NCBI RefSeq assembly: GCF_901709675.1
Contig: NC_051088.1
Coordinates: forward strand, 10,566,193-10,630,192
Direction: 5' to 3'
DNA: 64,000 bases
From: Syngnathus acus
Lineage: Eukaryota; Chordata; Actinopteri; Syngnathiformes; Syngnathidae
Positions 62,901-64,000 of this stretch are shown here, in pieces; the first letter of the stretch is position 1, and each line of letters begins with the position of its first letter. The position numbers and the translations under genes are program-made. Below the pieces are notes generated by a model. It made no database searches, was not told the origin of the DNA, and saw nothing but the letters and a program-made list of their open reading frames with translations.

Positions 62901-64000
62901 TCATTATTTGAAATTTGCTTTTGACAGGTTAATGCAATTACTTCTGAATTGTTGCAGATTAGCTGACTAAAATTTGGAGGAAGGGCAGACTCTTGCTTCT
63001 TTTTCTGGAACCACTGGAGTAACAACAGAGCTTTCCTCCCTGCACCAGAATGCGTCAACTATTCCAAACGTTTTGTTTCATTCTTTATAAAGCATGAAGT
63101 AGCTTGCTAATTTCTAATATCCGGCACACTGATAACATTCACAGATCCAGTGAGTGATGTCAGTCACTACACTTTCATCCTTGCAAAGTGTCTTGAGTCG
63201 TCTTTGCATATTCTCGAGCCTGTTCCAGTTGTTGTCATGGGATTAATTAAATCAGATTGGGTGATTGCATTGTTCATTTAAGTTAAATGTCTTCCAAAGA
63301 CTCTTGCCAATTTGTAAGAGCTGTTTTTCGGTTGAATCAATGAAATGGTATAAGTCTGCTCTTGTTTTATAGACAGCAATCAGTGGTGACGGAGTTGCTT
63401 CCTGTGTTTTGTTGCAAACACTAAAGATTCTGGAACTACAGGGTTGGGAAAACAAGAATCAGCATGGCACCTTGCCAACACTATCACTCAGGTGCAGGAT
63501 ACTTTGAGTAGCACATAGAGCGATAAAATAAGTCACTTCTTGTGTGCATGTTTTTGCAGTGCACACGAACCTGTATTGCACGTTAAGCACTTCCTGAAGT
63601 ATTGGTATCCAAAGAATGATTTTTACAAGGATGCCTTCTTATGACACATTTTTGCCATTCATTTAAGTTTGATTGAATATATTGAAGTTGAAAATGTGAG
63701 AAGAAGGGACTCAGTTTTACTAATCTGGTAGAAATGTCTTTCAAAACAGAAAAGAATCGGACAGCGAAAACCCTATCCCCGCGACATTGTGCAAAATTGT
63801 GATTGACTGTCTGCTGATGTGCAACCTTGACAACTGATAAGCTATTTGTAGTCTGTTCATAAAAGCTCCAGCCATTCAACATCCACATTGCAGTTGTGTT
63901 TACTGATGAAATCAGTTGTAACAAATGTAATAAATGGCATCCAGAAGAGAGGATGGTGTAACTCAGCAGCATGGGCTTATTCAAATTTGGCAGGAAATTA

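Overview
This is a piece of a vertebrate nuclear genome, most probably a teleost (percomorph-like) fish. The base composition is AT-leaning, the genes have many introns with GT/AG borders, there are long dinucleotide microsatellites, and there are several copies of a tRNA-headed fish SINE with an (ATGG)n tail. The species cannot be told from the sequence alone. There are no bacterial features (operons, ribosome binding sites, CRISPR, prophage).

The gene order is nsfl1c(+), a broken fkbp1a(+), sdcbp2(+), snph(-). This is the same set, order and relative orientation as human 20p13 (NSFL1C, FKBP1A, SDCBP2, SNPH). nsfl1c (17.6-22.2 kb, 9 coding exons, 374 aa) encodes the p97/VCP cofactor p47. sdcbp2 (first exon near 29.3 kb, coding 33.2-38.1 kb, 8 coding exons, 304 aa) encodes a syntenin with two PDZ domains. 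snph (43.3-50.9 kb, minus strand, five or six coding exons, 766 or 817 aa) encodes syntaphilin, the axonal mitochondrial anchor, with a probable 5' UTR exon and promoter near 53.4-53.7 kb. Reading phase is consistent across every exon junction in all three models.

Between nsfl1c and sdcbp2, at the position FKBP1A has in mammals, only exons 2 and 3 of an FKBP12 gene are recognisable. The drug- and substrate-pocket Trp is lost, the exon 3 donor is lost, and exons 1 and 4 were not found. The missing 5' part coincides with a 3.3-kb repeat complex (23.3-26.8 kb): a large imperfect palindrome, a 235-bp tandem duplication, and hairpin MITEs whose loop is inverted in one copy relative to the others.

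The left flank (1-17.4 kb) holds no gene I can recognise except one candidate terminal exon at 15.93-16.00 kb. It is rich in microsatellites and has about 0.8 kb of degenerate telomere-like (CCCTAA) minisatellite, flanked by a duplicated segment beside CA repeats. The interval 39.8-43.2 kb is the convergent 3' space of sdcbp2 and snph. The right flank (54-64 kb) holds SINEs and microsatellites and no recognised gene.

I see no undescribed multi-gene system. The items most worth following are the fkbp1a relic, the flipped-loop hairpins, the extra N-terminal and cassette exons of snph, the telomere-like array, and two orphan candidate exons.
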